Source: Gymnorhina tibicen (taxonomy: Eukaryota > Chordata > Aves > Passeriformes > Artamidae). Taken from it: a DNA stretch of 64,000 nt. The notes under the pieces were generated by a model. That model saw only the letters and a list, made by a program, of their open reading frames with translations. It searched no databases and was not told where the DNA came from. The DNA lies in assembly GCA_013399875.1 (NCBI GenBank), contig VXAZ01008120.1, positions 637,268 to 701,267 on the forward strand, written 5' to 3'. Of this stretch, positions 63,339 through 64,000 are shown piece after piece. A program made the translations under genes and the position numbers. Each line of letters begins with the position of its first letter. Position 1 is the first letter of the stretch.

Positions 63339-64000
63339 AAAAAAATAGCTACAGGGGCTATGATAAATAATATTTCACTTTTTCTTAAATTATGTAAGTT
63401 TCTTGTAATGACTTGAACGCCATGATTTATATTTTCTGAGCTGTATGTGATGATGCTGACCTTTCAGACCAGGTAAAATAACCCATCTTTCAGCTCTGTG
63501 ATGTACTCAAATGATGTGTGAAGGCTGTTGAGAGAAGGAACCACACTAACCTTGATGTGGCTTTTGCAAGGAAATGCACTTCTTTGTGGCCCAAGTATAA
63601 ACTTGAGCATGCAGTGTCTGGACATGATACAGTGAACAAGCTTGGACAGGAATTTATATTACAGTAGCCTCGTTTTGTATTCTTCATCTGTGTTTGCACA
63701 TTGAGACGAGCTCAGTGAACAGTATCATGGCTTCCTGTCCAAGAAAGATTTTAAATCAGGTGTGTGGCTTGTTCCCATCCTGTTCTCAACTGTGCAAAAC
63801 AGTAAGGTCAGCTGTCTGCCCTACTGAAGAGAGAGGTTTGAGGAGGAAGTCATGTGGTATCAATGAATAGATGTCATTCCAAGAGTATCCATGCTTGTCC
63901 TATGACATGTGTAACAGATGGTGCATTTCTTGATGCATCTGTTCAAGGAGGAAGTTTTATTTTATAGTTTGCCTGTTGGAAGGACTTCATGAGTCATCAG

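Overview
This window looks like vertebrate nuclear DNA, most likely from a bird. It is moderately AT-rich and lacks bacterial-style gene packing. Almost all of it is intronic or intergenic, and its recognisable interspersed repeats are CR1-type LINE fragments plus one short retroviral LTR. One CR1 copy still carries the degenerate 8-bp tandem 3' terminus typical of avian and reptilian CR1. A crocodilian or turtle source cannot be excluded by reading alone.

The only protein-coding gene I can support is DAAM2, a Dishevelled-associated formin, on the + strand. Two coding exons are present. The start-codon exon (24736-24938, coding from 24771) encodes residues 1-56. The next exon (49030-49119) encodes residues 57-86. 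They join in phase 0 across a 24,091-bp intron, with recognisable splice signals at every boundary. The remaining exons must lie beyond position 64000. The promoter and non-coding first exon were not found; there is no CpG-rich promoter-like stretch in 1-24735, so they are probably upstream of the window.

Layout. 1-24735 is non-coding DNA upstream of the start-codon exon, presumably the 5'-UTR intron, with only small repeats and one strong hairpin. 24736-24938 is the start-codon exon, with a tiny upstream ORF and two in-frame ATGs. 24939-49029 is the first coding intron; it holds a short LTR (32851-33015) next to a long hairpin, a G-quadruplex-prone purine block (38561-38770), an unusual internal CR1 fragment (38985-40105, minus), an old CR1 fragment (40360-40725, plus) and a 22-bp perfect palindrome (46080-46101). 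49030-49119 is the second coding exon. 49120-64000 is the start of the next intron; it holds a G-quadruplex motif close to the exon, a 1-kb CR1 copy (54581-55605, minus), a CR1 3' end (56505-56612, plus) and a cluster of simple repeats near 58.1-58.8 kb.

Most long open frames in the window are chance frames or decayed CR1 coding sequence. I found no CRISPR array, tRNA, rRNA, or convincing novel multi-gene system. The observations most worth checking are the DAAM2 start region, the weak donor on the 90-nt symmetric exon, the CR1 copy that keeps ORF1 and endonuclease but lacks its 3' end, and the hairpin at 32.7 kb.
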